A DNA stretch of 64,000 nt, from NCBI GenBank assembly GCA_965206775.1, contig CBDBKU010000002.1, positions 2,728,001 through 2,792,000 of the forward strand. The letters are read 5' to 3'. The position numbers and the translations under genes are program-made. Shown here piece after piece: positions 1-9,400 of the stretch (positions are counted from its first letter, which is position 1; the number at the start of each line of letters is the position of its first letter). The notes beneath the pieces are model-generated. The model had not been told where the DNA came from. It was given only the letters and a program-made list of their open reading frames with translations, and did not search any database. Source of the stretch: VXMF01 sp965206775 (lineage in GTDB: Bacteria > Acidobacteriota > Terriglobia > Bryobacterales > UBA6623).

Positions 1-841
1 GTCTTTGTTTCCGAATTGTGCGCGACCATCTCAACTGCCGACCCCACACCTGTGTCAGTCCGTCATCGCGGCGCGATCGAGTGGATACCGGTATGGACGA
101 GACCTCCACGCGCAGGCCCTCAGACGCGACCCTGGCGCCTAGGATGTAGTCGTCCCCCATGAAGCCGCGAAGCGAATTGAACCCTCCGATCCTCGCGAGT
201 GTCTCCCGTCGGAAGGCCAGCGTCGCCCCAAGCGCGAATCGCATGCCCTGAAGCCGCCTTGCAAGGAGCACTTCGCAAGGAAACTCGGTGTCGATCCGAA
301 GGCCTTCGAGTCGGGATGCCAGTCCGCTTCCCGCCTCGGCTCGGTACAGGCACGTTACGAGTCCCATGTTCGGCGAGCTCAGCTCCGCGCAGATGGTGCG
401 CAGATAGCGCGGCGGCACCCGGATATCCGCATCGGTCACCACCCAGACTGCCTTGGACGCGCGTTGGGCCAATCGCTCCAGGACCTCCACCTTGCCGTTG
501 CAGCCACGGCTTGCCTCGGGACACTCGATGATCTCGATCCGAGACTCGGGGAATTCAGCCTGTACGGTGCGCGTCGCCTCCCTCGCGTCGGTGTCGCCCG
601 GTCTCGTCCCGACAAGAATCTCGAAATCCGAATGGTCTTGGGCGGCATGCGACCGCAAGAGCTCCGCGAACTCGTCCCCGGCGCCGACCGCGGGCTTGAG
701 GACCGAGACCCCGACGCCTGAAGCGGTTGCATCGGCTTCCAGCGGCGGCCGGCGCCGGAATCCAGCTATCGCCGCCAGCGCCGCTGCGTAGTACGCGCTC
801 GAAGCGACTAGAAGGGCACCTAGGGCCAGCGTCAGGCCCAC
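1..841 (-). CDS. HpnI/ceramide glucosyltransferase-like glycosyltransferase (GT21), 3' truncated by window
   Basis: I translated this minus-strand frame from a GTG at 841 to the window edge (280 codons, no stop), so the C-terminus is missing. One hydrophobic N-terminal segment (residues about 2-25) is followed by a GT-A domain: VSVLKP near 45, the DAD metal/nucleotide-sugar motif at 137-139, GDD at 229-231 and RQLRW at 268-272. These are the D1-D2-D3-(Q/R)xxRW signatures of the ceramide glucosyltransferase/HpnI family, which transfers a sugar to a lipid or hopanoid at the membrane. The GTG lies 6 nt after the stop of the upstream oxidoreductase, in the same frame, with a GAGGG-like site inside that gene's end, so translational coupling is likely. 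The family assignment is firm; the acceptor lipid cannot be told, and no other hopanoid genes are visible. Confidence 0.85.
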   Translation of the reverse strand, partial: MGLTLALGALLVASSAYYAAALAAIAGFRRRPPLEADATASGVGVSVLKPAVGAGDEFAELLRSHAAQDHSDFEILVGTRPGDTDAREATRTVQAEFPESRIEIIECPEASRGCNGKVEVLERLAQRASKAVWVVTDADIRVPPRYLRTICAELSSPNMGLVTCLYRAEAGSGLASRLEGLRIDTEFPCEVLLARRLQGMRFALGATLAFRRETLARIGGFNSLRGFMGDDYILGARVASEGLRVEVSSIPVSTRSRRDDGLTQVWGRQLRWSRTIRKQR

Positions 842-847
842 GGCGGA

Positions 848-1921
848 TCAGGCCACCCTCTGCGCGTCTCGCTGCGCGATGAGGCAAAGCTCGGCTGCCT
901 TGAACGTATGCTCCTGCGCCATCGCCCGCTCTGTTCGTTCGAGGCAGTCCAGGATCAGTTGCCCGAAGTACGGGAAACCCACTGTGTTGCGGGTCCGGAT
1001 GTGCCGCTCTCCCTCGCCGTCAACGAGGTAGAGTTGATCCGACTCGCCCTCCCGGCCTACGTCCAAGTACTTGCGCAGTTCGATATAGCCTTTCGTCCCT
1101 AGGATGAAGGTCCGCCCGTCGCCCCAGGCGCCGAGGCCATCGGGCGTGAACCAGTCCACTCGGAAATAGTTGGTTGCGCCGTTATCGGCCACGAGTGATG
1201 CGTCGCCGAAGTCCTCGAGCTCCGGATAGTCCGGGTTGTTGTAGTTCGCGACCCGGCTGGACGTGACGGTGGCATCCCTTGCCCCGGCGAAGTGCAGGAA
1301 TTGCTCGATCTGGTGGCTCCCGATATCGCAGAGGATCCCGCCATACTGCTCGAAGTCAAAGAACCAGGCCGGACGCGAGGCCGCGCTCAGCCTGTGAGGC
1401 CCCATTCCAATTACCTGGAGCACCCGCCCGATCGCACCGCCATCGATCAGGTTGCCCGCGTAGATGGAGCACTCGGTATGCAGCCGCTCGCTGTAGTAGA
1501 CGGCGTACTTCTTGCCCGTAGCGTCAGCCTGCTCCCTTGCTTCGTCGACCTGCCGCAGCGTCGTCATCGGCGCCTTGTCTGTGAAGTAGTCCTTTCCGTG
1601 CGACATTACTTCGCAGCCGAGCGGGCAGCGCACGTTGGGTACCGCCGCCGACGCGACAAGCTGGACCTGGTTGTCCTGTAGCACCTCCTCCTTGCTCCGC
1701 GCGGCTTTGGCACCTGGGAAGGCCTTCCGGAACTGCTCCACCTTGTTAGGGTCGGGGTCGTAGACCCACTTCACCTCCGCTCCCGCTTCGGTCAAGCCGT
1801 TGCACATGCCGTAGATGTGTCCGTGGTCGAGGGCAACTGCGGCAATGGAGAATTCGCCCGGCTCCACGACGGGCCTCGCGCTGCCCTCGGGCGCGTAGTT
1901 CATGCCGTCTGACTTCTGCAT
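848..1921 (-). CDS. Gfo/Idh/MocA-family oxidoreductase
   Basis: About 357 aa. An N-terminal Rossmann fold begins with the strand IAAVALDHGHIYGMCNGL, has a YDPDP acidic end near residue 60, and carries DKAP in place of the usual EKP (sugar dehydrogenase) motif. The C-terminal half includes CDIGSHQIEQFLHF, the His-containing region typical of the family's substrate site. These enzymes oxidise or reduce sugars and polyols with NAD(P). No export signal is obvious, unlike the other family members in this window. I chose ATG 1921 because the frame opens 18 nt upstream only with a TTG; ATG 1903 is also possible, and none has a clear ribosome site. It is upstream of, and coupled to, the glycosyltransferase. 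The substrate is unknown. Confidence 0.88.
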   Translation of the reverse strand: MQKSDGMNYAPEGSARPVVEPGEFSIAAVALDHGHIYGMCNGLTEAGAEVKWVYDPDPNKVEQFRKAFPGAKAARSKEEVLQDNQVQLVASAAVPNVRCPLGCEVMSHGKDYFTDKAPMTTLRQVDEAREQADATGKKYAVYYSERLHTECSIYAGNLIDGGAIGRVLQVIGMGPHRLSAASRPAWFFDFEQYGGILCDIGSHQIEQFLHFAGARDATVTSSRVANYNNPDYPELEDFGDASLVADNGATNYFRVDWFTPDGLGAWGDGRTFILGTKGYIELRKYLDVGREGESDQLYLVDGEGERHIRTRNTVGFPYFGQLILDCLERTERAMAQEHTFKAAELCLIAQRDAQRVA

Positions 1922-2061
1922 CGAAACTGATTGTCGCAAAGCGCTACGCGCATGGCGGCCCGACTCCGCCTAGCGCCTCGATGCGCAGCAGCCCGCCAAC
2001 CTTATACTCGGTAGGAGACCGCGGCTTTGCCGCGTCGGAGCGCAACGAAGGTCGGAGACTG

Positions 2062-2955
2062 ATGGAGAGCCTCAAGCCCAGGGACTGGACAGGTTGGATC
2101 GGGTTGGCCGCGGCGGCCATCATGGCACTGCTTTGGTTCAGTGCAGGCCTGTGGAAGCTAACTGATATCTCGGGTTGGCAGCTCAAGCTCACGCAACTGC
2201 TCGTGCCGGTCAGCTTGAGCCTCGCCGGCACTCTGGTAGTCGGCGTGACGGAGGTTGCGGCGGGCGTGCTGCTGCTGCGTCCCGCATGGCGACGCTGGGG
2301 CGGTTGGCTGTCAACGGTTCTGCTGGTGGGATTCATGGCCTACATGGCCTTGAACTACCAGACCCTCCAAGGTGAGGACTGCTCATGCTTCCCGTGGCTG
2401 GAGCGAGCCGTGGGGCCTGCGTTCTTCTGGAGCGACGCGGCGATGCTCGGGGCGTCGCTGCTCGCTGTGCGCTTCGCGCCTCCGGCTCGAGACCTTCGAG
2501 GCGCGGGGATCGCCGTGCTGGCGGTGGTCTTGTTTGCGAGCGCAATGCTCGGGATCGATCGCCTCGGGCCGGAGCCGGACATTACGTACGAGGCATCGAT
2601 CACCGCCGATGGCGAGCCCTACGACCTGGGTCGGGGCAGTGTGTTCCTGTATTTCTTCAATCCCAGTTGCATGCACTGCCTGCACGCCGGGCAGGCAATG
2701 GCCAAGTTCGACTGGCGGGTCGACTTCGTCGGCGTGCCGACACAGGACCCCGATTGGGGGCCCGGCTTTGTCGAGGACGCGGGCCTGCGGAACGTGAAGC
2801 TCTCTCCGGACGTGGAGACACTCCGGGAGACCTTCGTCTTTCAAGACGTTCCCTATGGCGCGTTGCTGGAGAATGGCGCGGTCCTCGCGGATCTCGTTTT
2901 CTGGGAAGAGCCTGAACTGGGCGCGACGCTGCGAAGGCACGGGTTCATCGAATGA
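2062..2955 (+). CDS. MauE/DoxX-like membrane protein fused to a thioredoxin-like domain
   Basis: 297 aa from ATG 2062, preceded by GGAG at a good distance. The N-terminal half has about five hydrophobic segments (residues about 12-35, 45-75, 83-105, 118-140, 145-168) in the MauE/DoxX arrangement. A CSCF pair lies in the third loop, a position where redox-active cysteines sit in quinone-linked members. After the last segment a periplasmic-type domain contains FFNPSCMHC, a CxxC thioredoxin-like active site, followed by a short beta-alpha fold. The likely role is electron transfer between a membrane quinone or cysteine pair and an exported thiol partner, as proposed for MauE and VKOR-like fusions. 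A TATACT hexamer at 2003-2008 could be its -10, leaving a leader of about 50 nt that includes a CGCGGC/GCCGCG hairpin. Confidence 0.75.
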   Translation: MESLKPRDWTGWIGLAAAAIMALLWFSAGLWKLTDISGWQLKLTQLLVPVSLSLAGTLVVGVTEVAAGVLLLRPAWRRWGGWLSTVLLVGFMAYMALNYQTLQGEDCSCFPWLERAVGPAFFWSDAAMLGASLLAVRFAPPARDLRGAGIAVLAVVLFASAMLGIDRLGPEPDITYEASITADGEPYDLGRGSVFLYFFNPSCMHCLHAGQAMAKFDWRVDFVGVPTQDPDWGPGFVEDAGLRNVKLSPDVETLRETFVFQDVPYGALLENGAVLADLVFWEEPELGATLRRHGFIE

Positions 2956-3009
2956 TGCTCCGCCAGGACCGTCTCGGACCGGTCCGTCACGTGGAACTAT
3001 CATGGCTGT

Positions 3010-3621
3010 TTGGCGCTGCCGGCGATCATTCCCTGCAAGGTAAGCTCCGAGTCAGCCGGTTACGTCACGGTGAGCGCGGTGACCCGCGTAGACGTGCCGC
3101 TCGATCAACTCGCGGCGAAAATTCTCGGGATTTGCGGCAAGGATCCCGCCCGCATCTCGAGCATTCTATTTCGTGGCGCGCTGGTACAAGGGGACGCTCG
3201 CTACCGCTGGCAGTCGCTGCAGGCCTCGGATGACGAACTGGCCGCGCTCTTGGATCGATTCCCCGATCACAACCCCGACCAGGACTTCGATGGCTCTCGG
3301 TGCGCCCGGATGGAGTTCCAGGGCTGGCGAGGGGAATTTGAGATTACACGTGAGGTGGGGCAGCAGCGAAGGCTGTTCCGCCGGAAGGCTTTCTGGGAGG
3401 AGGCGCTGGCCCTGATCCAGACGCTCTCGCCGCGTTGCGAGCGCTATTCGTACTCTGACGAGGCGGACGTGTTCGTGGCGGACCTGACAGCTGAAGCCCG
3501 GGAGAGCTTTCGCCGCCTCGGTCCGCTCCTGCGATTCACTTCGCTCGAGGCACAGCTACGAAGCCTCCCTGCTGGTCGGGTCTCGTTGTTCGTTCGACGA
3601 TCGGCGACTCTGCGCGAGTAG
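3010..3621 (+). CDS. hypothetical protein, unrecognised
   Basis: An uninterrupted 203-codon frame with coding-like composition, but I recognise no family. The start is uncertain: the first usable codon is TTG 3010, and the ATG at 3002 is in another frame. The product looks soluble and acidic to neutral, without signal peptide or membrane segment. It is rich in Arg, Asp and Trp and has a motif-like stretch FRRKAFWEEALALI near residue 125. It starts about 55 nt after the MauE-thioredoxin fusion and could share its transcript, which is the only hint of function. It is probably real because it is long and has no better alternative on either strand, but it could be a fragment of a larger gene given the gene-poor DNA that follows. 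Confidence 0.5.
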   Translation: MALPAIIPCKVSSESAGYVTVSAVTRVDVPLDQLAAKILGICGKDPARISSILFRGALVQGDARYRWQSLQASDDELAALLDRFPDHNPDQDFDGSRCARMEFQGWRGEFEITREVGQQRRLFRRKAFWEEALALIQTLSPRCERYSYSDEADVFVADLTAEARESFRRLGPLLRFTSLEAQLRSLPAGRVSLFVRRSATLRE

Positions 3622-4589
3622 CGGCGTCGGTAGGTCATCAAGGACGAGCGATTCAAGGCTGGTATCGGTCCATGCGCTGTCGGAGCCGCCCTGTGACGAG
3701 GCATTCAAGAGCCCGCTTGCTTGCTTTCGCCGCATCGGGCAAGCCCGAGGTCGTGTCACGGATCCTTGGCCACGGAACGGTCTGTTGAGGGTGACTTTCT
3801 AGCCGGTACCAGGCAACTGGCGGAGCTGGGTGCACTCGGAATTGGCGGCGGCTGGTTGCCGGCATTGCGATGGGGCTGAAACATCAGTAGCAACTGGTAA
3901 CGGGCGCCAATCCTCAACCCCGACTTGAGGCCCGACTTGGCTTCATACGGTCATTGCGGTCGCCAGCCTAGCAAGCACCCCGGCACCAGTTCTGCCAACG
4001 GCTTCTCTGTCGCTCGCCCGCTGCCTGCGATGCTCGATAGAGGTCCGAATTGCCGATCGGATTCCACCCATGTCGAAAGATGCCTCCGACGTCTGTAGCC
4101 ATCGCCGCGAGGCAAGAAGCGTTCCATGACAGATTCTCTGGGTTCAGTCGAACCGTTCGGACCGGGTGGTCAAGGCCGAGCCCGAACAGTTTGCCGAGAA
4201 CCAGGCTCTGGACACTGCCGCCATCTGTCGAATTGTGACCGGCGAGGAAGCAGCGGATCGAGCAGGCGATATCTGGGGCTTGGTCAAGGAAAGGGACGGC
4301 CTCCTTCGGGACTGGCGAAGCAACCAGGCTGACGGCTATCGAGGATCTGCAGGCTGACGGCGGCACTAGCGAGACACTCGAGGCGCAACCGTGACCGCGA
4401 GGCCGGTTGAGAGCGGTGCCTGACGCAACGACCCGAATGCCGTTCGCCCCCATTTCGACCAAAGCGATGACCGCAGGAGAACTGCTCAGGTTCTGGAACC
4501 AGCGGTTCGATTTCGATATGTCCGAGAACGCTCTTTCGAGTTGCCGCCCACCAGAGGATGCGCTAGCATACCCATTGGAGATATCCACT
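3622..4589 (+). other. gene-poor interval, possibly decayed sequence
   Basis: About 970 bases without a convincing gene. Only short frames occur on both strands, and none resembles a known family. The composition stays high-GC. A long minus-strand open frame across 3968-5062 is the antisense shadow of the dehydrogenase at 4590 extended into this gap. Decayed coding DNA is likely but unproven. Confidence 0.5.
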
Positions 4590-5897
4590 ATGGCTGAGAA
4601 GTCCACGATCCAGAGAAGAACCTTTGTCAAGACCGCCGCCGCAGCGGCAGCGCCAGTCGCCGCCTTTGCCGCCGGCAGCAGCGTGATCGGCGCAAACGAT
4701 AGGATTCGCGCAGCGGTCCTGGGTGTGAACGGCCGCGGCCAGAGCCATATGTACGGGCTCCAGCCTCTCAACAACGTCGACGTCACCACGTTCGTTGATC
4801 CGGACCTCGAGATCGCCCGCAAGCGGGCCGGGGAATTCGAGCAGAAGCACGGCCACAAGCCGAATGTCGTCCAGGACTTGCGCAGGGTCATCGAGGACAA
4901 AGACATCGATGTCATCACGATCGCGACGCCGAACCACTGGCACACGCTGGCCGCGATTTGGGCGTGCCAGGCCGGCAAGGATGTGTACGTCGAGAAGCCT
5001 GCCACGCACACCTTCAACGAAGGGCTGAGCCTCATCGCGGCCGCGAAGAAGTACAACCGCATTGTCCAGCACGGCGTGCAGTTGCGCAGTTCGGAGGCGA
5101 TCCGCGAAGCCGTGCAGAAGATGCGCGACGGAGCGATTGGTGACCTCTACATGGGGCGCGCAACGATCTTCAAGTGGCGCCCGGCGCTAGTTGCGGCTCC
5201 CGACGAGAAGCCCCCCTCGACGCTTGACTATGACCTCTGGGTTGGCCCTGGCAAGTGGCGGCCCTACTCGAAGAGGCACGTCCATTACAACTGGCACTGG
5301 ACTTGGGACTTTGGCAACGGCGAGATCGGCAACCAGGGCATCCATGAGCTGGACATGCTCCAGTGGGGCTTGGGCGTGACGCTCCCCGACCAGGTCGTGT
5401 CGTCCGGCGGCCGTTACATCTGGGACGATCATCGCGAGACGCCCGAGATGCTGACGACCCTCCTGCAGTTCAAGAAGGAGCGCAAGATGGCCGAGGTCGC
5501 GGTGCGTTTCTGGCACTCCAACCACGAAACACGTTCCGCGAACGGAAACATCTTCTACGGCTCGGATGGGTATCTGGTCGTGTCGGGCTATAACAAATGG
5601 GAGATTTTCCGCGGCCGCAAGCCCGAATTGGTCGAGAGCGGCGAGGCTCCGACCAAGCACTTCGAGAACTTCATCAAGGCCGTGCGGAGCCGCAAGACAG
5701 CGGACCAAAACGGCCCCGTCGAAAGCGCCCATCATTCTGCAGCCTTGGCGCATCTCGGCAACATCGCCTTCCAGCGCCGAAAGATGCTGGAGTTCGACCG
5801 CGATGCCGACCGTTTCAGCAACGACGAGAAGGCCAACGAGATGCTGACGAAGTCCTATCGCGAGGGCTTCGAGGTTCCGGCACCAGACAAGGTCTAG
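4590..5897 (+). CDS. Tat-exported Gfo/Idh/MocA-family dehydrogenase
   Basis: 435 aa from ATG 4590 with GGAG 9 nt upstream. The frame is open further upstream but has no ribosome site there. The N-terminus has a twin-arginine-like signal (QRRTFVKTAAAAAAPVAAFA), so the enzyme is expected to fold with its cofactor in the cytoplasm and be exported. A Rossmann fold follows (AAVLGVNGRGQSHMYG), with VEKPATHTFNEG as the EKP motif. Further on, a WHWTWDFGNGEIGNQGIHELD segment holds the conserved Asn/His region of the sugar-dehydrogenase domain. Such exported members are abundant in Acidobacteriota and Planctomycetota and are linked to saccharide oxidation or glycoside cleavage. It stands alone here, upstream of the first TonB-dependent receptor. 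Confidence 0.9.
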   Translation: MAEKSTIQRRTFVKTAAAAAAPVAAFAAGSSVIGANDRIRAAVLGVNGRGQSHMYGLQPLNNVDVTTFVDPDLEIARKRAGEFEQKHGHKPNVVQDLRRVIEDKDIDVITIATPNHWHTLAAIWACQAGKDVYVEKPATHTFNEGLSLIAAAKKYNRIVQHGVQLRSSEAIREAVQKMRDGAIGDLYMGRATIFKWRPALVAAPDEKPPSTLDYDLWVGPGKWRPYSKRHVHYNWHWTWDFGNGEIGNQGIHELDMLQWGLGVTLPDQVVSSGGRYIWDDHRETPEMLTTLLQFKKERKMAEVAVRFWHSNHETRSANGNIFYGSDGYLVVSGYNKWEIFRGRKPELVESGEAPTKHFENFIKAVRSRKTADQNGPVESAHHSAALAHLGNIAFQRRKMLEFDRDADRFSNDEKANEMLTKSYREGFEVPAPDKV

Positions 5898-5912
5898 CCG
5901 TAACTAGCACCC

Positions 5913-5946
5913 GCCCGGCCTGCCTTCGCTCGCGCAGCGGCCGGGC
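5913..5946 (+). terminator. terminator-like hairpin after the dehydrogenase
   Basis: GCCCGGCC (5913-5920) and GGCCGGGC (5939-5946) form a perfect 8-bp GC stem with an 18-nt loop, 15 nt after the stop codon. There is no T run, so intrinsic termination is only possible, not certain. Confidence 0.4.
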
Positions 5947-6341
5947 CGGCATCCGGTTGATCGAGCTCCTGGCCGTCGAGTTCTGAACTCCGCCTTCCCC
6001 ACAGGGGTGTTCAAGTCGGATTGACTCCGTGGAACAACATCGTTGAGGTGCCGCAAGCCACAGGCGCTCAAGTATGTGATTCCCATTGCTTGTGCGTTCC
6101 CGCCCTCGACTCGCTTGGCCGGAGCTCTTGATTCCAACTCGCGTCTCTCGTGCCGTGACCTTCGCTCAGCTGTGATTCGTCGGCCAGCGCCGTGTGTCGC
6201 CCGCAGCAGTCGTTTCGAGCGCGAATAGCGCGGACTGCCCCGCTAGGTGCTCGCAGGCGGTCGGTGAGGTCGAAATGGCGTCGAGACGCCCCCGACGCCT
6301 TCCACTTTCGACTACAATATCCACGCGGCGGCACCGTCGCA
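5947..6341 (+). other. intergenic region upstream of the first receptor
   Basis: No gene recognised. It is bounded by a candidate terminator and the structured leader of the receptor gene. TACAAT at 6313-6318 matches a -10 box in five of six positions; no good -35 was found at 16-18 bp. If used, it gives a leader of about 100 nt. Confidence 0.4.
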
Positions 6342-6389
6342 ACACCTGACGCGAGGCGTCCGTTGGGTCTCGACGCCCGGGTCAGGTGT
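6342..6389 (+). promoter_or_regulatory. stable two-step hairpin in the receptor leader
   Basis: ACACCTGAC (6342-6350) pairs perfectly with GTCAGGTGT (6381-6389). Inside it GGCGTC (6355-6360) pairs with GACGCC (6372-6377) around an 11-nt loop. The structure ends 35 nt before the start codon and just upstream of the GGGAGAGGA ribosome site (6411-6419). It could be an attenuator, an mRNA stabiliser or a protein-binding operator at DNA level. Confidence 0.5.
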
Positions 6390-6424
6390 GGAGCTATTGG
6401 AGTTAAGTGAGGGAGAGGACACTC

Positions 6425-9400
6425 ATGACGACAACACTTGGATTCCGGAAGCTCGCTGCATGGTCTGCGAGCCTATTCCTTGCGCTAGCCGTAGCCTCGG
6501 CTCAAACCGACACCGCCACGATTACAGGCATCGTCTCGGATTCGTCCGGCGCGGCCGTTGCCGGAGCCTCTGTCCAGGTCGTGCACCAGGCGAACGGCCT
6601 GGAGTACGGTACGGAGAGCAACCCGACGGGTAACTACGTCATAACGGCGCTGCCCATTGGAACCTACGATCTCACCGCGACAACTGATGGGTTCCAGACT
6701 TTGTTCCGCCCGAACATCACGCTCAATGCGGGCTCTCGGGCGCGAGTCGATGTGGAACTCCAAGTCGGTTCCATCACTGAAACCGTCGAGGTGACCGCGG
6801 ACCTGCCGCTGCTGGAATCGGAAACATCGAGCCTGGGGCAGGCCATCGAGAACACCACGATCACCCAAATGCCCCTGAACGGGAGGAACTACCAGGAGCT
6901 TGCCGTGCTCACCGCCGGCGTGCTTCCGAGCCGGCGGCAGAACTTCGTGGAGGATGCCTTCAGCGTCAACGGGGCCGGGTTCGACCAGAACGTCTTCACG
7001 CTGGACGGCGCTGACAACAACAACTACTTCAGCGGTGTCGTAGTGGCGTCCAATCAGGCGGTCAAGCCTTCGATCGACGCCATCCAGGAATTCAAGATGG
7101 AGACGCACAACTATGGCGCGGAGTTCGGTCGCGGTGGCGGCGCCATCGTGCAGGTGACGACCAAGTCCGGAACCAACGCCTTCCACGGGACAGCTTTCGA
7201 GTTCCTTCGAAACGACAAGCTCGATGCCAACGACTTCTTCAACAGCGGGCGGCCTCAGCCGCCTTTCCGGCAGAACCAGTTCGGGGCGACATTCGGCGGT
7301 CCTGTGGTGAAGGATCGGATGTTCTTCTTCGGCAGCTACGAAGGGACGCGGATCCGCGAGAAGCTCACCCGACTTAGCATCATCCCGACTCCCGAGCAAG
7401 TGGGTGGGGACTTTTCCGGCGTCGCCGCGATACACGACCCCATGACGCAGGCCGCGGACGGAACGCGGACTCGGTTCGCCGACGACCGGATTCCCGCTAG
7501 CCGGATGGACCCGGTCGCGTCACAAATGGTCAATCTGTATCCAGCGCCGAATCGAGGCGGCAGGCAGAACTACCTCTTCAATCCATCGCGCAACCGCGAA
7601 GACGACAAGGTGGATGGCCGCTTCGACTGGCGGGTTGCGACGAACCACACGATCTTCGCGCGATTCAGCCATTTGAACTTCGACCGCCTGGAACCCGGCA
7701 ACCTTCCCTTGCCTGCGAGCGGCGGTAACACGGCCGTCCGTTTTTCCAGGGCCAAGACCGGCGTGCTCAACTGGACCGCGGCGATCGGCGGGACTATGGT
7801 CAACGAGCTTCGAGTCGCATACAACCGCCTGGAGGGTGGAATCGACACTCCCACGCAGACGCAGCTTTGGAAGGAGTTCGGGTTCAAGGGGCTCTTCGAC
7901 CGCGAGGACATCAACGGTCTACCGGACTTCCGGCCTTCGGGCTACCGAACTGTCGGGGACCGCAACTTTGCGCCCGACCCGCGCAAGCAGGACGTCCGGC
8001 AGATCGTGGAGAGCCTCTCGCTGACCAAGGGGAATCACTCCCTGAAAATCGGAGTCAACATCCGCAACTTTGTCCGGTGGTCTGGCATCACAAACTTCGC
8101 CAGGGGGCGGTTCTTCTTCAATAACCAGTTCACCCGCGCGGTAGCGGGAGTGCGTGGGGGAGGTGACGGACTCGCCGACAGCCTGCTCGGCATGACCAGT
8201 TCGGTTCGCTTCAGCACGCCCCTCAACGTCAGGCGCCACGCGTACGCTTCCGAGACCTACATCCAGGACAACTGGAAGGTCACGCCGAAGCTGAGCTTGA
8301 ATCTCGGCCTGAGGTACGAATACCAGTCTCCGTATGTCGAGCAGAACGACCGGGCTCAGAATTTCATCATCGATCCGGACGACTCGCGCTTCGGGACGCT
8401 AATTCCAACCGGAAGCGGCGTTGAGGGCCGGTCGTTCCGCAAGCGCGACCTCAACGACTGGGGGCCTAGGGTTGGGCTGGCCTATCAAGTGACTCCGAAG
8501 ACTGTCATCAGGGCCGGATTCGGCGTGTTTTACGTCGGGACGTTCAGGCTGCCTGTGCTGGCCGACCCGACGGCGAATCCGCCGTTCTACCTCCAGAACG
8601 ACATTCCTTCCCAGGTTGCCAGCGCGACCTCGAGAGTCCTCATCCGTGACGGCATCCCTGCCGACGCATTGAACCCGGATGTGATCGCCGGTCGGTCACT
8701 CGTGGGCGTCTGGCCGTTCTCCTTCCGGAACGGCATGACCAACCAATGGAATATCAACTTCCAGCAGTCCCTGCCTGGCAACTCGCTTGTATCCTTCGCG
8801 TACGTGGGGTCCAACACCGTGCATACGGAAAGCGGTGCCAACCTGAACCAGCCCGAGCCGGGCCCAGGTGGGAACAATCCGCGACGCTGGTTCCCTCAGT
8901 TCGCGAACGTCACGACGAATCCGGCGATCGGTGGAGCGAACTACCAGGGACTGGAGGCGAAGTTTGAGAGGCGCTTCAGCGGCGGATTCTCCATGCTGAG
9001 CGGATATACCTGGAGCAAGACCCTGGCCAAGCAGCTTGGTCAGAGGACAAGCTACTGGCATCTAGCTCCCGAGAAAACTACTTCGCGCCAGCACCTGCCA
9101 CAGCGCGTTTTCTTCGCCGGCGTGTGGGATCTGCCGTTCGGCAGCGATCGCAAGTATGCCACGCAGGGGCCCCTCGCCAAGCTGATCGGTGGGTGGCAGA
9201 TCTCGCCGATTTTCGAGGCGCAGCGCGGCCTGCCGCTTAGCGCCTCGGTTGCGGGTAACCCGGCGAACACCACCGGGGGGCAGCGCCCTAACCGGATCGG
9301 CGACGGCAACCTGCCTAGGAGCCAGCGGACACCCGAGCGATGGTTCGATATCGGAGCGTTCGAGGTGCCGGATCGCTTCACGTTCGGGAACTCGGCGGCT

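Noticed and set aside
3968..5062. Long minus-strand open frame (364 codons)
   Set aside because: It is antisense to a well-supported Gfo/Idh/MocA gene; the residues have no family pattern and the GC-rich codon structure explains the openness.
6485..7435. Minus-strand open frame of 316 codons inside the first receptor gene
   Set aside because: Antisense shadow of the receptor coding region, with no motif, signal or ribosome site.
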